NCBI GenBank assembly: GCA_001023535.1
Contig: CP011020.1
Location: forward strand, 5,590,509-5,654,508
Length of the DNA: 64,000 bases
Source of the DNA: Pseudomonas chlororaphis
GTDB taxonomy: Bacteria > Pseudomonadota > Gammaproteobacteria > Pseudomonadales > Pseudomonadaceae
Reading direction: 5' to 3'
Each line of letters starts with the position of its first letter. The stretch's first letter is position 1. The translations under genes were made by a program, and so were the position numbers. Below, piece by piece: positions 34,837-44,268 of the stretch. Under the pieces are notes generated by a model. That model saw only the letters and a list, made by a program, of their open reading frames with translations. It had not been told where the DNA came from and did no database searches.

Positions 34837-35910
34837 TCATTTTCTGACTGCATACCGGCAACCATCGGCAATCACATCTACAAAATCCTTCAACCTAGGC
34901 CGAATCCAGTCAGCACGTTTTTCATGCTCAGCAAATGGTCGTGAAAACATAAAATTGACCATATCCTTTACCTGCTGCTCTGCATGCGGAGTCCCGAATT
35001 CAACGCCCTTGCTTTCGACGTAAGAATGCCGATATCTAAGTACCTCATCCAGATCACGGTCGAATGTCTGTCCCACTAAAACAAAGCCAGCCCTATCTCG
35101 ATACTGCCTCGACCCATCGCATATCTGTAACATATCAATATCACCTAATCCTGACAGTGCTCCTTTTCTGTTGAACTCGTTAAGATCAGCTAAAGCGTCA
35201 GACAATTCACCGCTTCCAATCGGACGCGCGTCGGGATCATGCTGAGAGTCTCGAATAATTGAACGCTCAATTCGACTTGCCAAAACAAACTTCACATACC
35301 AAGGACTGAAATACTTCAATGGCAAGTTATCGGGTATCTCGCGATACGCAATGCCTAGTGGAATTTTCACGCCAAAAGGAGCCTTGAGATCCGTTCTCCA
35401 ATCTCGCGCCTCAATTTCCCGAAAATAATTCGTCAGGTAAATATCATCAGCATGTATTGCTGCAAGCCTCCCTACCAGCTCTTCCATCGAATTAAACCCG
35501 ACCCACGATATACGCAAGCCAGTATTAACAAAATACTTCTGCAACTCCTCAAGTGCACCTAACACTTCTTCATTAGTAATCCCGCCTCGACGCCCCATGT
35601 GCTCGTAGAGGGCTGCCGGCGTAACAGCAAGATATGTCTCACGATCACTCCAACCTGTTACAAACCTAGTAAAAGTGACATAGGACAACGCTTGCAGATT
35701 ACGATTAGAATCCTTCACCCTATGCTTAAAAGACTGAACAATACTATTATCCAGCACCAAGTACATCGGGCCTTCAAGCTCATAACTTATAGCGTACTTC
35801 CTTGCAAAGCCCGCTGCGAACCTAAAAAATTTTAGTATCTCTTCATCCGTGCGCCCCATGAGACAATTAACGACTTCAGCCCCGACCTTCTCTTTAATTT
35901 CGCCCAACAT
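34837..35910 (-). CDS. Lone low-GC cargo gene of unknown function inside the transfer cluster
   Basis: A 357-residue protein on the opposite strand to the surrounding conjugation genes and clearly richer in A and T. Near residue 50 the segment GPMYLVLDNSIVQSF looks like the first strand and Asp of a PIN-type nuclease domain. Acidic helices further on (HADDIYLTNYFREIEARDW) could complete it; this is inference. The rest is unassigned. GGAG before the ATG at 35910 supports the start. Composition, orientation and position all mark an independent insertion, probably a defence or toxin-like gene. Confidence 0.65.
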   Translation of the reverse strand: MLGEIKEKVGAEVVNCLMGRTDEEILKFFRFAAGFARKYAISYELEGPMYLVLDNSIVQSFKHRVKDSNRNLQALSYVTFTRFVTGWSDRETYLAVTPAALYEHMGRRGGITNEEVLGALEELQKYFVNTGLRISWVGFNSMEELVGRLAAIHADDIYLTNYFREIEARDWRTDLKAPFGVKIPLGIAYREIPDNLPLKYFSPWYVKFVLASRIERSIIRDSQHDPDARPIGSGELSDALADLNEFNRKGALSGLGDIDMLQICDGSRQYRDRAGFVLVGQTFDRDLDEVLRYRHSYVESKGVEFGTPHAEQQVKDMVNFMFSRPFAEHEKRADWIRPRLKDFVDVIADGCRYAVRK

Positions 35911-36018
35911 CCACAACTCCAGAAATCATTAAAAAAACGATTACACCCTGTTCGAATTATGTACTGACACTCATTCCTTTCTCGTTAATCTTAATGCCAT
36001 ATCAACGTTGAGAGAACT

Positions 36019-36351
36019 ATGATGCCCATCTTTCCCGTGCGTTTTTTTGTATTTAGTTTAATCGTAGCTTACGGCGCTAGCTCTGCTGGCAGTGAACAGG
36101 AGCAGAAGCTCCATTTACTCCTCCAACAGCTCGATACTCTCGAAATATTGACGCAACAGGCATCACGTTACGAAGCTCCAGAATCAGGCGCGCGCTACCG
36201 TTTTGACTACCCTCGCCTGACTCAAGACATCCAGCGAATTCGTCTCGGTGTGAGGGGCTATCTATCCCCCTCCCGTGCTCAACCTCACGACCCCAGTGAT
36301 CTAACCGGCGATTACCGTCTCGACTCTCCTCCTCAGGAGCCATCGCCATGA
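36019..36351 (+). CDS. RAQPRD-family ICE protein (TIGR01690)
   Basis: A 110-residue exported protein (signal peptide to about residue 24) with the family hallmark YRFDYPRLTQDIQRIRLGV followed by YLSPSRAQPHD; the name-giving motif reads RAQPHD here. It is periplasmic and of unknown function in the mating-pair apparatus. It resumes the transfer operon after the cargo gene and overlaps the next gene by four bases. Confidence 0.88.
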   Translation: MMPIFPVRFFVFSLIVAYGASSAGSEQEQKLHLLLQQLDTLEILTQQASRYEAPESGARYRFDYPRLTQDIQRIRLGVRGYLSPSRAQPHDPSDLTGDYRLDSPPQEPSP

Positions 36352-36587
36352 GCATGACAGACGCTCAAACCGCAGCCTTCCAAAACGCCTCCGGTTTTTC
36401 TGCGCATAGCAGTTCGACGCTCTGGCTGTCCCTGGTTCTCGTTCTCGCATTGCTCTGGTGTGCGTGGGTGATGTGGACGGCATACCGAGGTTGGGTAGCA
36501 GGTAGCGTCCGCTTTGGCGCGTTTGGAGGCAGCGCTGTACGCGTGCTGCTCGCCTTGTTGGTTTTGATGTTCTTCACCCTTTCCTAA
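36348..36587 (+). CDS. TIGR03758-family ICE membrane protein (PFL_4701 family)
   Basis: A 79-residue protein with two membrane helices (about residues 25-45 and 62-79) separated by WTAYRGWVAGSVRFG. This is the small hydrophobic protein that precedes the pilin-like gene in the GI-type secretion system. It overlaps the RAQPRD gene by four bases. Confidence 0.87.
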   Translation: MSMTDAQTAAFQNASGFSAHSSSTLWLSLVLVLALLWCAWVMWTAYRGWVAGSVRFGAFGGSAVRVLLALLVLMFFTLS

Positions 36588-36604
36588 ACCAGGAGATCGC
36601 TATC

Positions 36605-36976
36605 ATGTTCAAGTGCCTTGCTCCGCTGAAAAATAACCTGTGTGATCGCGCCAGCCAGCGACTGATCGGTTTGCTGTTGGTACTCGGTTCGAGCCTGGCT
36701 TTTGCCGAGCTCCCCACCATGGAAGCCCCTTCCCGTGGCGAAGGCTCTGGCCTGATCGACACGATCAAAAACTACGCCTACGACGGCGGCATCCTGCTCG
36801 GCTTGCTGATCGCCCTGCTCGCTTTCTTGGGTGTGGCCTGGCACTCGCTGACCGTGTATGCCGACGTTCAGAACCAGCGCAAGACCTGGAAAGACCTCGG
36901 CGCGGTGGTTGGCATCGGCGCCCTGCTGGTGGTGATCATCATCTGGTTCCTGACCAAAGCCGCGGCGATCTTGTGA
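36605..36976 (+). CDS. TIGR03745-family ICE membrane protein (PFL_4702 family), pilin-like
   Basis: A 123-residue protein with a cleavable leader (ends near LAFAELP, residue 37) and two hydrophobic helices, a layout like VirB2/TraA pilins. Between them, AYDGGILLGLLIALLAFLG and NQRKTWKDLGAVVGIGALLV are conserved. It may form the conjugative pilus, by analogy. AGGAG precedes the ATG. Confidence 0.87.
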   Translation: MFKCLAPLKNNLCDRASQRLIGLLLVLGSSLAFAELPTMEAPSRGEGSGLIDTIKNYAYDGGILLGLLIALLAFLGVAWHSLTVYADVQNQRKTWKDLGAVVGIGALLVVIIIWFLTKAAAIL

Positions 36977-36983
36977 GGTTGGC

Positions 36984-37397
36984 ATGAACGACACTATCGA
37001 ACGTCTTGCCGACGGCACCTTGGTTTTTCTGCCGGAGCGACTCAATCGTGATCCCGCCGTGCTGCGCGGCTTGACCAATGATGAGATGTGGATAGCACTC
37101 GGTGCTGGCGCACTCATCGGCCTGGTCCTGGGTGTACCGCTGGCGATTGCTACTGCCTCCATTGCAGTGGCGCCGACCAGCATGATCGCAAGTATGGCGG
37201 TGGTGTTATTGGCCGGTGGCACACTACTACGTCGGGCCAAACGGGCCCGCCCAGAGACTTGGTTGTACCGTAAGCTCGAATGGGTGTTGGCCAGCCGCTG
37301 GCACCTGAGGCGCGGCAGTTTGATTCTCCATTCCGGCGCCTGGACGGTCCGTCGTTCGCGTCGACTGCGCCCTGCCCTGTCTCGGTGGCAGCGATGA
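36984..37397 (+). CDS. TIGR03750-family conjugal transfer protein
   Basis: A 137-residue protein with a soluble N terminus (LADGTLVFLPERLNRDPAVL) and two central membrane helices (about residues 36-80). A basic C-terminal tail (RSRRLRPALSRWQR) follows. By position it corresponds to a VirB3/TraL-like inner-membrane subunit. It starts eight bases after the pilin-like gene and overlaps the next by four. Confidence 0.86.
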   Translation: MNDTIERLADGTLVFLPERLNRDPAVLRGLTNDEMWIALGAGALIGLVLGVPLAIATASIAVAPTSMIASMAVVLLAGGTLLRRAKRARPETWLYRKLEWVLASRWHLRRGSLILHSGAWTVRRSRRLRPALSRWQR

Positions 37398-38035
37398 GTC
37401 GATTTCGAAACAAGGTCGATGCCCAGCAGGCCCATATCTTCAGTCTGCGTCTGGCGGTGGTGATCCTGGCCCTGCTCTGTGCCGGACTCTGGTATGGCTG
37501 GCGCTCGGCACCGACCGATCTGACCGTGCATGTACCACCGGATTTGCGCTCGGGCAGCACGCGCAAGTGGTGGGATATCCCCTCAGAGAATGTCTATGCC
37601 TTTGCCCTGTACATCTTTGGCCAACTCAACCGTTGGCCCTCTGATGGCGAGCAGGATTATCGTCGCGCTATCTACGGCTTGCAGTCCTATCTGACACCCG
37701 CCTGCAAGGCCTTTCTCGACGGCGACTACGAGTACCGCAAGGCCGCCGGAGAACTGCGCCAGCGAGTACGTGGCGTCTACGAAATCCTCGGTCGAGGCTA
37801 CAGCGAAGATCCGGAACTGAGGGTCAAGCAACTCGACCGCGACAGCTGGTTGGTAAAGCTCGACCTCAACGCCGATGAGTATTACGCCGCCGAACCGGTG
37901 AAACGGGTGGTGGTGCGTTATCCATTACGCGTGGTGCGCTTTGATCTGGACCCCGAACGCAACAAGTGGGGATTGGCACTGGACTGTTATCAGGGCACCC
38001 CGCAAAAAATTTCCCTGCCTGGAGGTGAGCCATGA
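37394..38035 (+). CDS. TIGR03746-family ICE protein (PFL_4703 family), VirB8/TraE-like
   Basis: A 213-residue protein with one N-terminal membrane anchor (residues 17-36) and a periplasmic domain containing SENVYAFALYIFGQLNRWPS and YPLRVVRFDLDPERNKWGL. Size and topology match VirB8/TraE inner-membrane bridging subunits. The start at 37394 overlaps the previous stop (ATGA), and longer readings from 37280 run inside the TIGR03750 gene. Confidence 0.87.
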   Translation: MSRFRNKVDAQQAHIFSLRLAVVILALLCAGLWYGWRSAPTDLTVHVPPDLRSGSTRKWWDIPSENVYAFALYIFGQLNRWPSDGEQDYRRAIYGLQSYLTPACKAFLDGDYEYRKAAGELRQRVRGVYEILGRGYSEDPELRVKQLDRDSWLVKLDLNADEYYAAEPVKRVVVRYPLRVVRFDLDPERNKWGLALDCYQGTPQKISLPGGEP

Positions 38036-38844
38036 AGCGGTTTTCTACCCTGGGACTCACTGTCGCATTGGCACTCTGGGGAGTTGCAACACAGGCCGTC
38101 GAGCTAATGCACTGGGAACGCCTTCCCCTCGCAGTTCCACTGGTGATCAATCAAGAGCGGGTGGTCTTTGTCGATGAGGCTGTTCGCGTTGGTGTGCCCT
38201 CAAATCTGACGGGCAAGCTGCGCGTGCAATCAACCGGCGGTACGTTGTACCTGCGCGCGTCGGAAACCATTGCACCGACCCGACTGCAACTACAGTCGGT
38301 CGCGACAGGCGAGATCATCCTGCTGGATATCGCGGCCACGCCTGGCGATCAACCGCTGGAGCCCGTGCGTATTCTCAAGAATGCTCAAGTGCAAGCTACC
38401 GAGACTGAAACCAGCACCGTCCCTGCCCCAGAACGTACACCGATCCCGGTCTCCTTGACGCGCTACGCCGCGCAAAGCCTGTACGCGCCCCTGCGCACCG
38501 TGGAGTCCCTGCCCGGCGTACACCGCGTCCCCCTCAAGCTGCGCACCGACCTGCCTACCTTGTTGCCGACCGAAAACGTGTCCAGCACCCCCATCGCCGC
38601 CTGGCGACTCGGTGATTACTGGGTGACGGCGGTGAAGTTGCGAAATCGTGGTTCAGCGACGGTGCAGCTCGACCCACGTCGGCTTCAGGCCACGTTGTTC
38701 GCCGCAGCCTTTCAACATGCTTTCCTCGGACCTGTGAGCAGTGCTGAAGACACCACGATTGCCTACCTCATCACCCGCGGTGCCGGCCTCGAACATGCCG
38801 TGCCGCTCCCGTCCGCCGCGCGAGGTGCTGACGATGAAGGCTAA
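38032..38844 (+). CDS. TIGR03749-family ICE protein (PFL_4704 family), TraK/VirB9-like
   Basis: A 270-residue exported protein with a signal peptide to about residue 24. The beta-rich mature domain carries HWERLPLAVPLVINQERVVF and later GDYWVTAVKLRNRGSATVQL. By position between TraE-like and TraB-like proteins it is the probable outer-membrane core subunit. It overlaps its neighbours at both ends. Confidence 0.86.
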   Translation: MKRFSTLGLTVALALWGVATQAVELMHWERLPLAVPLVINQERVVFVDEAVRVGVPSNLTGKLRVQSTGGTLYLRASETIAPTRLQLQSVATGEIILLDIAATPGDQPLEPVRILKNAQVQATETETSTVPAPERTPIPVSLTRYAAQSLYAPLRTVESLPGVHRVPLKLRTDLPTLLPTENVSSTPIAAWRLGDYWVTAVKLRNRGSATVQLDPRRLQATLFAAAFQHAFLGPVSSAEDTTIAYLITRGAGLEHAVPLPSAARGADDEG

Positions 38845-40351
38845 CGCCTTGCTCAAATGGCTGGTGCCGGCTGCGCTGCTGGCCGTGGTGTTTATCATCC
38901 TGAAAAGCTGGGTCGCGGGTGGCAGCACGGCCTCGCCAGCGAGCCCAGTTGACCAGAGCAGTATTCAGTTATCCGCCGAGCAAGCCAAATCCTTGGGCAT
39001 TGCTGGTGATACCCCACGCGACACGGTCGCCACCCTGGTCGGACAGGTGAAGGCCATGCGCAGCGACATGCTCGGTCTGAAGAAACACAACGATTCGCTG
39101 GTGACGGAAAACAACCGTCTGCGCGAGCGGGAAAACAGCGTCGACTCGCGTATCCAGTCGGCGCTTGGCAGCGTGACCCAGCAGCTCGACGAGGGTCGCC
39201 GGCAAGCCAACGAGGCACGAGTCAAAGCGGAACAAGACAGTCGTCAGGCTCGCGGTTTGCTCACGCAATTGCAGGAGCAGATGTCGGGGCTGACCGGCAA
39301 TGGCAAGGATATGCCAATCGGATTAGGGCTTGAGCCTGGCGACGGTGCTCAGTTCGAAGAGCAGCATTCTGCTAGTGATGCGCTGCAGTGGATTGAACCC
39401 TCGGATGCTCCGCCTACAGGCGCCCGAGGCACAACCAGGACCGCCTCCGCACTGAGTCTGCCTACCGCCTTCAACTCACTGGAAGGCTTTAAAGATAATG
39501 CGGTTGATCGCAGCCAGAAACAGCTGCAAGCCGCCACTCAGGGTGAGCGTGACCTGACGCGATCCGTTGACCGTACTGAAGGCACGAAGCCGGTCTACAC
39601 CATTCCTGAAAACGCCACGCTGATGGGCTCAGTCGCCATGACCGCGCTGATTGGCAGAATCCCAGTGGACGGCACCGTGAATGATCCCTATCCCTTCAAG
39701 GTACTGGTCGGTCCGGAGAACCTGACGGCCAACGGCATCGACCTGCCGGACGTCGCGGGTGCCGTGATGAGTGGCACGGCGTCCGGAGATTGGACCCTGT
39801 CCTGCGTACGCGGTCAGGTCGAATCAATTACCTTTGTGTTTACTGATGGCACCATCCGCACAGTGCCTCAACCGAAGGCGGTAACCAGTCGCAACGCCTC
39901 CACCACCCAGAGTACAAACACGGACAAAATTCGCGGTGGACTTGGTTATCTATCCGACCCGTACGGAATTCCGTGCATTGCCGGCGAGCGCCGCTCGAAC
40001 GCCCAACAGTACCTCGGCAGCCAGAGTCTGATCACCGCGGCCGGCGCGGGTGTCGCCGCTCTGCTCGACAAGGAACAGAACAGCAGCAGCGTGATCAGCT
40101 CGGGCGGCAGTGCACTCGGAGTCACCAGCAGCAGTGGCAACAGCGCGCTGAATTCAGTTCTCAGCAGTGGGGTCAGCGACATCCGTGAGTGGGTCAACAA
40201 GCTGTATGGCGAAGCCTTTGCTGCCGTGTACGTGCCACCGGCCGCACAGGTCGCGCTGCACCTCGAACATGAGATCACCATCGACTACGAGCCCAAGGGC
40301 CGGAGCGTTCGCCATGCAAAAGACCAAGCTTCTCTGTCTGACCTCGATTAG
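38834..40351 (+). CDS. TIGR03752-family conjugal transfer protein, TraB/VirB10-like
   Basis: A protein of about 505 residues with one membrane anchor (residues 8-24) and a long coiled coil (residues about 60-155, rich in Glu, Arg and Gln). A beta-barrel domain after residue 255 contains NATLMGSVAMTALIGRIPVD. This matches VirB10/TraB proteins that span the envelope and gate the channel. The start at 38834 lies inside the end of the previous gene; readings from 38741 are rejected as they overlap too far. Confidence 0.87.
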   Translation: MKANALLKWLVPAALLAVVFIILKSWVAGGSTASPASPVDQSSIQLSAEQAKSLGIAGDTPRDTVATLVGQVKAMRSDMLGLKKHNDSLVTENNRLRERENSVDSRIQSALGSVTQQLDEGRRQANEARVKAEQDSRQARGLLTQLQEQMSGLTGNGKDMPIGLGLEPGDGAQFEEQHSASDALQWIEPSDAPPTGARGTTRTASALSLPTAFNSLEGFKDNAVDRSQKQLQAATQGERDLTRSVDRTEGTKPVYTIPENATLMGSVAMTALIGRIPVDGTVNDPYPFKVLVGPENLTANGIDLPDVAGAVMSGTASGDWTLSCVRGQVESITFVFTDGTIRTVPQPKAVTSRNASTTQSTNTDKIRGGLGYLSDPYGIPCIAGERRSNAQQYLGSQSLITAAGAGVAALLDKEQNSSSVISSGGSALGVTSSSGNSALNSVLSSGVSDIREWVNKLYGEAFAAVYVPPAAQVALHLEHEITIDYEPKGRSVRHAKDQASLSDLD

Positions 40352-40730
40352 TGTGCTCTGCCTGCTCCTGGCAGGGTGTTCCAGCGACAAGGACACATTG
40401 CTGCCTCATGGCGAGCAAACCATGCTGGACATCTGGAACGGCACCGGTTCGCAAGGCACTCAGCAGCAATTGCTGGATGCCCGGCAACAGCTATGTCGCC
40501 CGTTGGCTCATACAGAGTTCTCCGCTTCCCCCGAGGAACCATACACTCGCACCGCAGCGAACGAGATCCGCAACCTATTCCCTCGCCTACCCAATCCCGA
40601 TCTGGTGCTGTACGTGTATCCGCACTTGAGTGGTACCGAGCAGGCACCAGTCCCCGGTTACTCGACCGTCTTTCCGTTCTACCAACGCGTGCAGTACGCA
40701 TTACCTGGTGAACGTCAGGAAGACCTGTAG
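40314..40730 (+). CDS. TIGR03751-family conjugal transfer lipoprotein
   Basis: A 138-residue lipoprotein with lipobox LLAGC (Cys-22) and a mature domain containing YTRTAANEIRNLFPRLPNPD. It corresponds by position and type to VirB7/TraV lipoproteins anchoring the outer-membrane core. Its start overlaps the TraB-like gene by 38 bases and its stop overlaps the GTG of the ATPase. Confidence 0.86.
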   Translation: MQKTKLLCLTSISVLCLLLAGCSSDKDTLLPHGEQTMLDIWNGTGSQGTQQQLLDARQQLCRPLAHTEFSASPEEPYTRTAANEIRNLFPRLPNPDLVLYVYPHLSGTEQAPVPGYSTVFPFYQRVQYALPGERQEDL

Positions 40731-43480
40731 TGCGTACCGGCGATTCGAACCGCACCGCCGCGTGGAAAGCCTGGCGCCATCCATTGCGCCCGCGCGCCAC
40801 CTTGGCCGATGAAGCAGCACTGTATGCTCACAATCCCAGCTTCACCGATCACCTGCCGTGGGTCGAGTACCTCGACACCGAGCAGTGTTTTCTGCTCGAT
40901 GACAATCGTTCGGTGGGCGCGGTGTTTGAGTTGCTGCCGATCGGCACCGAAGGGCGCGAACCCGATTGGCTGATGGCCGCCCGCGACGCCCTCGAGGACG
41001 CATTGCAGGACAGTTTTGACGAGTTGGATCAGGCTCCCTGGGTGGTGCAGTTTTTCTGCCAGGACGACAACGACTTCAGTCCATACCTGACCCGGCTTAC
41101 CGAGTATATTCAGCACAGCGCGCAAGGCACCCTCTTCACCGAGGCGTATTTGGAGCACAGCCGCCGTCATCTGAAGGCCATCGCCAAGCCTGGCGGTTTG
41201 TTTGAAGACCAAGTGGTGACGCGCCTACCTTGGCGCGGTAACAATCGGCGGGTGCGTTTGGTGGTCTATCGCTGGCTTGAGTCTGACGCTGAGGAAATGG
41301 GACTTACACCGGCGCAATCCCTGCAACAGGCTTGCGAACGAATTGGTGCGTCGCTGCAAGCATGCGGGGTGCAATCGACGAGAGTCGATGGCCGAGGTCT
41401 GTATGCCTGGTTAGTGCCCTGGTTCAACCCGGCTCCCAGGCTCACCGATGAAGCACCCGAGGAGTTCTACCGCCGCGTAGCCTATCCGGAGCCAAGCGAC
41501 GGCGAGTCACTGGAACTACCTTTCGATCACGACTTCGCCGAACGGCTCTTTTTCAGTGAGCCACGTTCGGATGTGCAGCGCGGACTCTGGTTTTTCGACG
41601 ATCAACCCCACCGGGTCATGGTGGTGGACAAACTGCGCCGGGCCCCCTTGATTGGTCAACTCACCGGGGAAATCCGCAAGGGCGACGCGATGAATGCGCT
41701 GTTCGACCAGTTACCCGACGGTACGGTGATGAGTCTGACCTTGGTGGTCAAACCGCAGGATGTGCTTGAGGACCAGCTAAACCGATTGGCTCGTAAAGCC
41801 ATCGGTGAAAACCTGGCCTCGACCCAGACCCGTCAGGATGTTGAAGAGGCCCGCGCGATCATCGGCCGCCAGCATAAGCTGTACCGTGGCACGCTGGCGT
41901 TTTACGTGCGCGGTCACGATGAGCAGCAACTGCACCTGCGCTCGGTCAGCTTGGCCAACGCACTGCTGGGTGCGGGGCTACAGCCGGTACGCGAAGGCGA
42001 CGAAGTTGCCGCCTGCAACAGCTATCTGCGTTGGTTGCCGATGGCTTTTAACCCGACCCGCGACACACGCAACTGGTACACGCGTTTAATGTTCGCGCAG
42101 CACCTAGCGAACCTCATTCCGGTCTGGGGTCGCAGCACTGGCACCGGCCACCCGGGCGTCACCCTGTTCAATCGTGGCGGCTCGCCGTTGAGCTTTGATC
42201 CGTTGTCTCGTCTGGACAGGGCCATGAACGGCCATCTGCTGTTATTCGGCCCCACCGGCGCTGGTAAGTCGACCACCCTCGTCACCCTACTGATGCAAGT
42301 CATGGCGGTGTACCGCCCTCGCCTGTTTATCGTCGAAGCCGGCAACTCATTCGGCTTGCAGGGAGACTACTTCGCGACACAGGGCCTGTCGGTGAACAAG
42401 GTCCAATTGAAACCTGGCGCCTTGGTCAGTCTCGCCCCGTTCGCCGATGCCTGGCGCCTGGTCGAGCAACCGGACCAAGTAGCAAGCCTGTCGATCGATG
42501 AGTGGGACGATGAGGCAGTAGCCAGTCGCGAAGACCAGCGCGATGTTCTCGGCGAACTGGAAATCACCGCCCGCCTGATGATCACCGGCGGCGAGGCCAA
42601 GGAAGAGGCGCGCCTGAGTCGAGCCGATCGCAGTCTAATCCGCGAGTGCATTCTCGATGCGGCACAGACCTGTGTCGCATCGGGTCGCCAGGTATTGACC
42701 CGCGACGTGCGCGACGCGTTGCTGCGCGTCGCCGCCGACGCGCACTTGCCGGAGAAACGTCGTGAGCGTGCCCAGGAAATGGGAGAGTCCATCGACCTAT
42801 TTTGCCAGGGTTTCGAGGGTGAACTGTTCGATCGCGAAGGCACGCCTTGGCCCGAAAGCGATGTGACCATTGTCGATCTCGCCACTTACGCTCGCGAAGG
42901 CTACGAGGCCCAGATGTCCATCAGCTACATCAGTCTGATGAACACTGTGAACAACCTGGCCGAGCGCGATCAGTACCTGGGTCGGCCGATCATCATGGTC
43001 ACCGACGAGGGTCATATCATCACCAAGAACCCGTTGTTGGCGCCATTCGTTGTCAAGGGAACGAAGATGTGGCGCAAGCTCGGTGCTTGGTTCTGGTTGG
43101 CGACGCAAAACCTTGCCGACTTTCCCACTGCCGCCCAGACCATGCTCAACATGATCGAATGGTGGATTTGTTTGAACATGCCACCTGCGGAAATTGAGGA
43201 GATTGCTCGCTTCAAGAAGCTCACACCGGCGCAAAAAGCCTTGTTGCTCTCCGCTAGCAAGGAGCCTGGGAAATACACCGAAGGGGTCGTACTCTCGAAA
43301 AAGCTTGAAACGCTGTTTAGGGCCGTGCCGCCCAGCCTTTATCTCGCTCTGGCCATGACCGAGCCCGAGGAGAAAGCCGAGCGCTGGAGGCTGATGCAGA
43401 GCAACGGCTGCTCGGAGTTGGAAGCGGCGTATCAGGTAGCTGAGCGGATCGATAGAGCGCGAGGAATAGAGCCCGCGTAG
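40730..43480 (+). CDS. Conjugative transfer ATPase, VirB4/TraC-like (PFL_4706 family, TIGR03744)
   Basis: This 916-residue ATPase has Walker A LLLFGPTGAGKSTTLVTLL near residue 502 and Walker B IIMVTDEGHIITKN near residue 753. The RecA-like Q-loop region AWFWLATQNLADFP follows. It energises assembly of the channel and pilus at the inner membrane. The start is a GTG overlapping the lipoprotein stop codon. After it, the usual order is broken by a minus-strand small gene and an XRE regulator. Confidence 0.92.
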   Translation: MRTGDSNRTAAWKAWRHPLRPRATLADEAALYAHNPSFTDHLPWVEYLDTEQCFLLDDNRSVGAVFELLPIGTEGREPDWLMAARDALEDALQDSFDELDQAPWVVQFFCQDDNDFSPYLTRLTEYIQHSAQGTLFTEAYLEHSRRHLKAIAKPGGLFEDQVVTRLPWRGNNRRVRLVVYRWLESDAEEMGLTPAQSLQQACERIGASLQACGVQSTRVDGRGLYAWLVPWFNPAPRLTDEAPEEFYRRVAYPEPSDGESLELPFDHDFAERLFFSEPRSDVQRGLWFFDDQPHRVMVVDKLRRAPLIGQLTGEIRKGDAMNALFDQLPDGTVMSLTLVVKPQDVLEDQLNRLARKAIGENLASTQTRQDVEEARAIIGRQHKLYRGTLAFYVRGHDEQQLHLRSVSLANALLGAGLQPVREGDEVAACNSYLRWLPMAFNPTRDTRNWYTRLMFAQHLANLIPVWGRSTGTGHPGVTLFNRGGSPLSFDPLSRLDRAMNGHLLLFGPTGAGKSTTLVTLLMQVMAVYRPRLFIVEAGNSFGLQGDYFATQGLSVNKVQLKPGALVSLAPFADAWRLVEQPDQVASLSIDEWDDEAVASREDQRDVLGELEITARLMITGGEAKEEARLSRADRSLIRECILDAAQTCVASGRQVLTRDVRDALLRVAADAHLPEKRRERAQEMGESIDLFCQGFEGELFDREGTPWPESDVTIVDLATYAREGYEAQMSISYISLMNTVNNLAERDQYLGRPIIMVTDEGHIITKNPLLAPFVVKGTKMWRKLGAWFWLATQNLADFPTAAQTMLNMIEWWICLNMPPAEIEEIARFKKLTPAQKALLLSASKEPGKYTEGVVLSKKLETLFRAVPPSLYLALAMTEPEEKAERWRLMQSNGCSELEAAYQVAERIDRARGIEPA

Positions 43481-43522
43481 AAAAATCCATTCGGATTGCG
43501 CTCTAAAGCGAACGATAGATTA

Positions 43523-43777
43523 TTACGATGCGCCTCGAAGCCGCTGTTGAATTCTTAACAGAAATCCGGCTTCAAAAGCATCCTGGCAGTCACCGACAGG
43601 AAGGGTTTTTCGTATTTGCGCCAGCTCCCACCACAGTGGAATCTCGCCGGCCGCATCGAGCCATGCTTGGGCGCATTGCACACCACGTTCGATCATTGGG
43701 CCAAACTCATTGCCCCAAGGCGTCAGAAGACCTGGGCAACCATCTGCCGCAGGAATTGAAATGTAGTTTTCGTCCAT
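43523..43777 (-). CDS. Small conserved ICE protein of unknown function
   Basis: An 84-residue protein with the segments DGCPGLLTPWGNEFGPMIERG, trimmed here to its core, and EIPLWWELAQIRKTLPVGD, followed by DAFEAGFLLRIQQRL. It resembles a small conserved protein of PFGI-1-class elements (from memory) and is accepted on composition. It is read opposite to the transfer genes. The ATG at 43777 follows AGGGTG; a GTG two codons upstream is possible. Function unknown. Confidence 0.6.
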   Translation of the reverse strand: MDENYISIPAADGCPGLLTPWGNEFGPMIERGVQCAQAWLDAAGEIPLWWELAQIRKTLPVGDCQDAFEAGFLLRIQQRLRGAS

Positions 43778-43915
43778 ACACACCCTAAATTCTGATTTAT
43801 GGTTAAACGTAGAGCCCGAGCCTCGAAAATCTTAACGGCGCCAAATGAACGCTCAATAACGGGCGCGAGCATCAAATGGCGTAGAACAATACCAATGTAG
43901 ACTATATCCCGTGGA

Positions 43916-43944
43916 TTGAGAGTCCCTCAAAGCGCAATTTGCGC
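43916..43944. promoter_or_regulatory. Operator-like palindromes at the start of the XRE gene
   Basis: TTGAG/CTCAA (43916-43930) and GCGCAA-T-TTGCGC (43932-43944) lie just upstream of the ATG at 43947, where a ribosome binding site would be expected but none is seen. They suggest autorepression; the partner operator may be the larger palindrome at 44269. Confidence 0.5.
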
Positions 43945-43946
43945 GC

Positions 43947-44201
43947 ATGACTCAAGACTACGAACAGCTTCGCCTGCAACTGGCGGAGAACATCCGCTTG
44001 ATACGGAGTGTGAGGAACCTTACCCAAGAGCAACTGGCGCTCATGGCCGAGGTGGATCGTACCTATGTCAGTCAAATCGAACGAGGGGTAGGTAACCCGT
44101 CGCTATTGGTCTTGTGCAAACTCGCCAATATTTTTGAGATCACCGCAGATCAGCTACTCATCGAATCTGACGCCCTTCGCCGCGTGCTGGACATTGAGTA
44201 G
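43947..44201 (+). CDS. XRE-family repressor in the transfer cluster
   Basis: An 84-residue single-domain Cro/CI-type regulator: LRLQLAENIRLIRSVRNLTQ, then EVDRTYVSQIERGVGNPS and CKLANIFEITADQLL. It resembles small repressors of restriction-modification systems and mobile elements (C-protein-like size). It splits the transfer operon between the VirB4-like and TraU-like genes. With palindromes immediately upstream and a 19-bp palindrome before the next gene, it probably controls the second half of the transfer genes. Confidence 0.87.
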   Translation: MTQDYEQLRLQLAENIRLIRSVRNLTQEQLALMAEVDRTYVSQIERGVGNPSLLVLCKLANIFEITADQLLIESDALRRVLDIE

Positions 44202-44268
44202 CTCTTTCATCGTCCTATAAATCCTTGTAAACCGACGACACCAGCTTCAGTTTTACCACTGACGGTGT

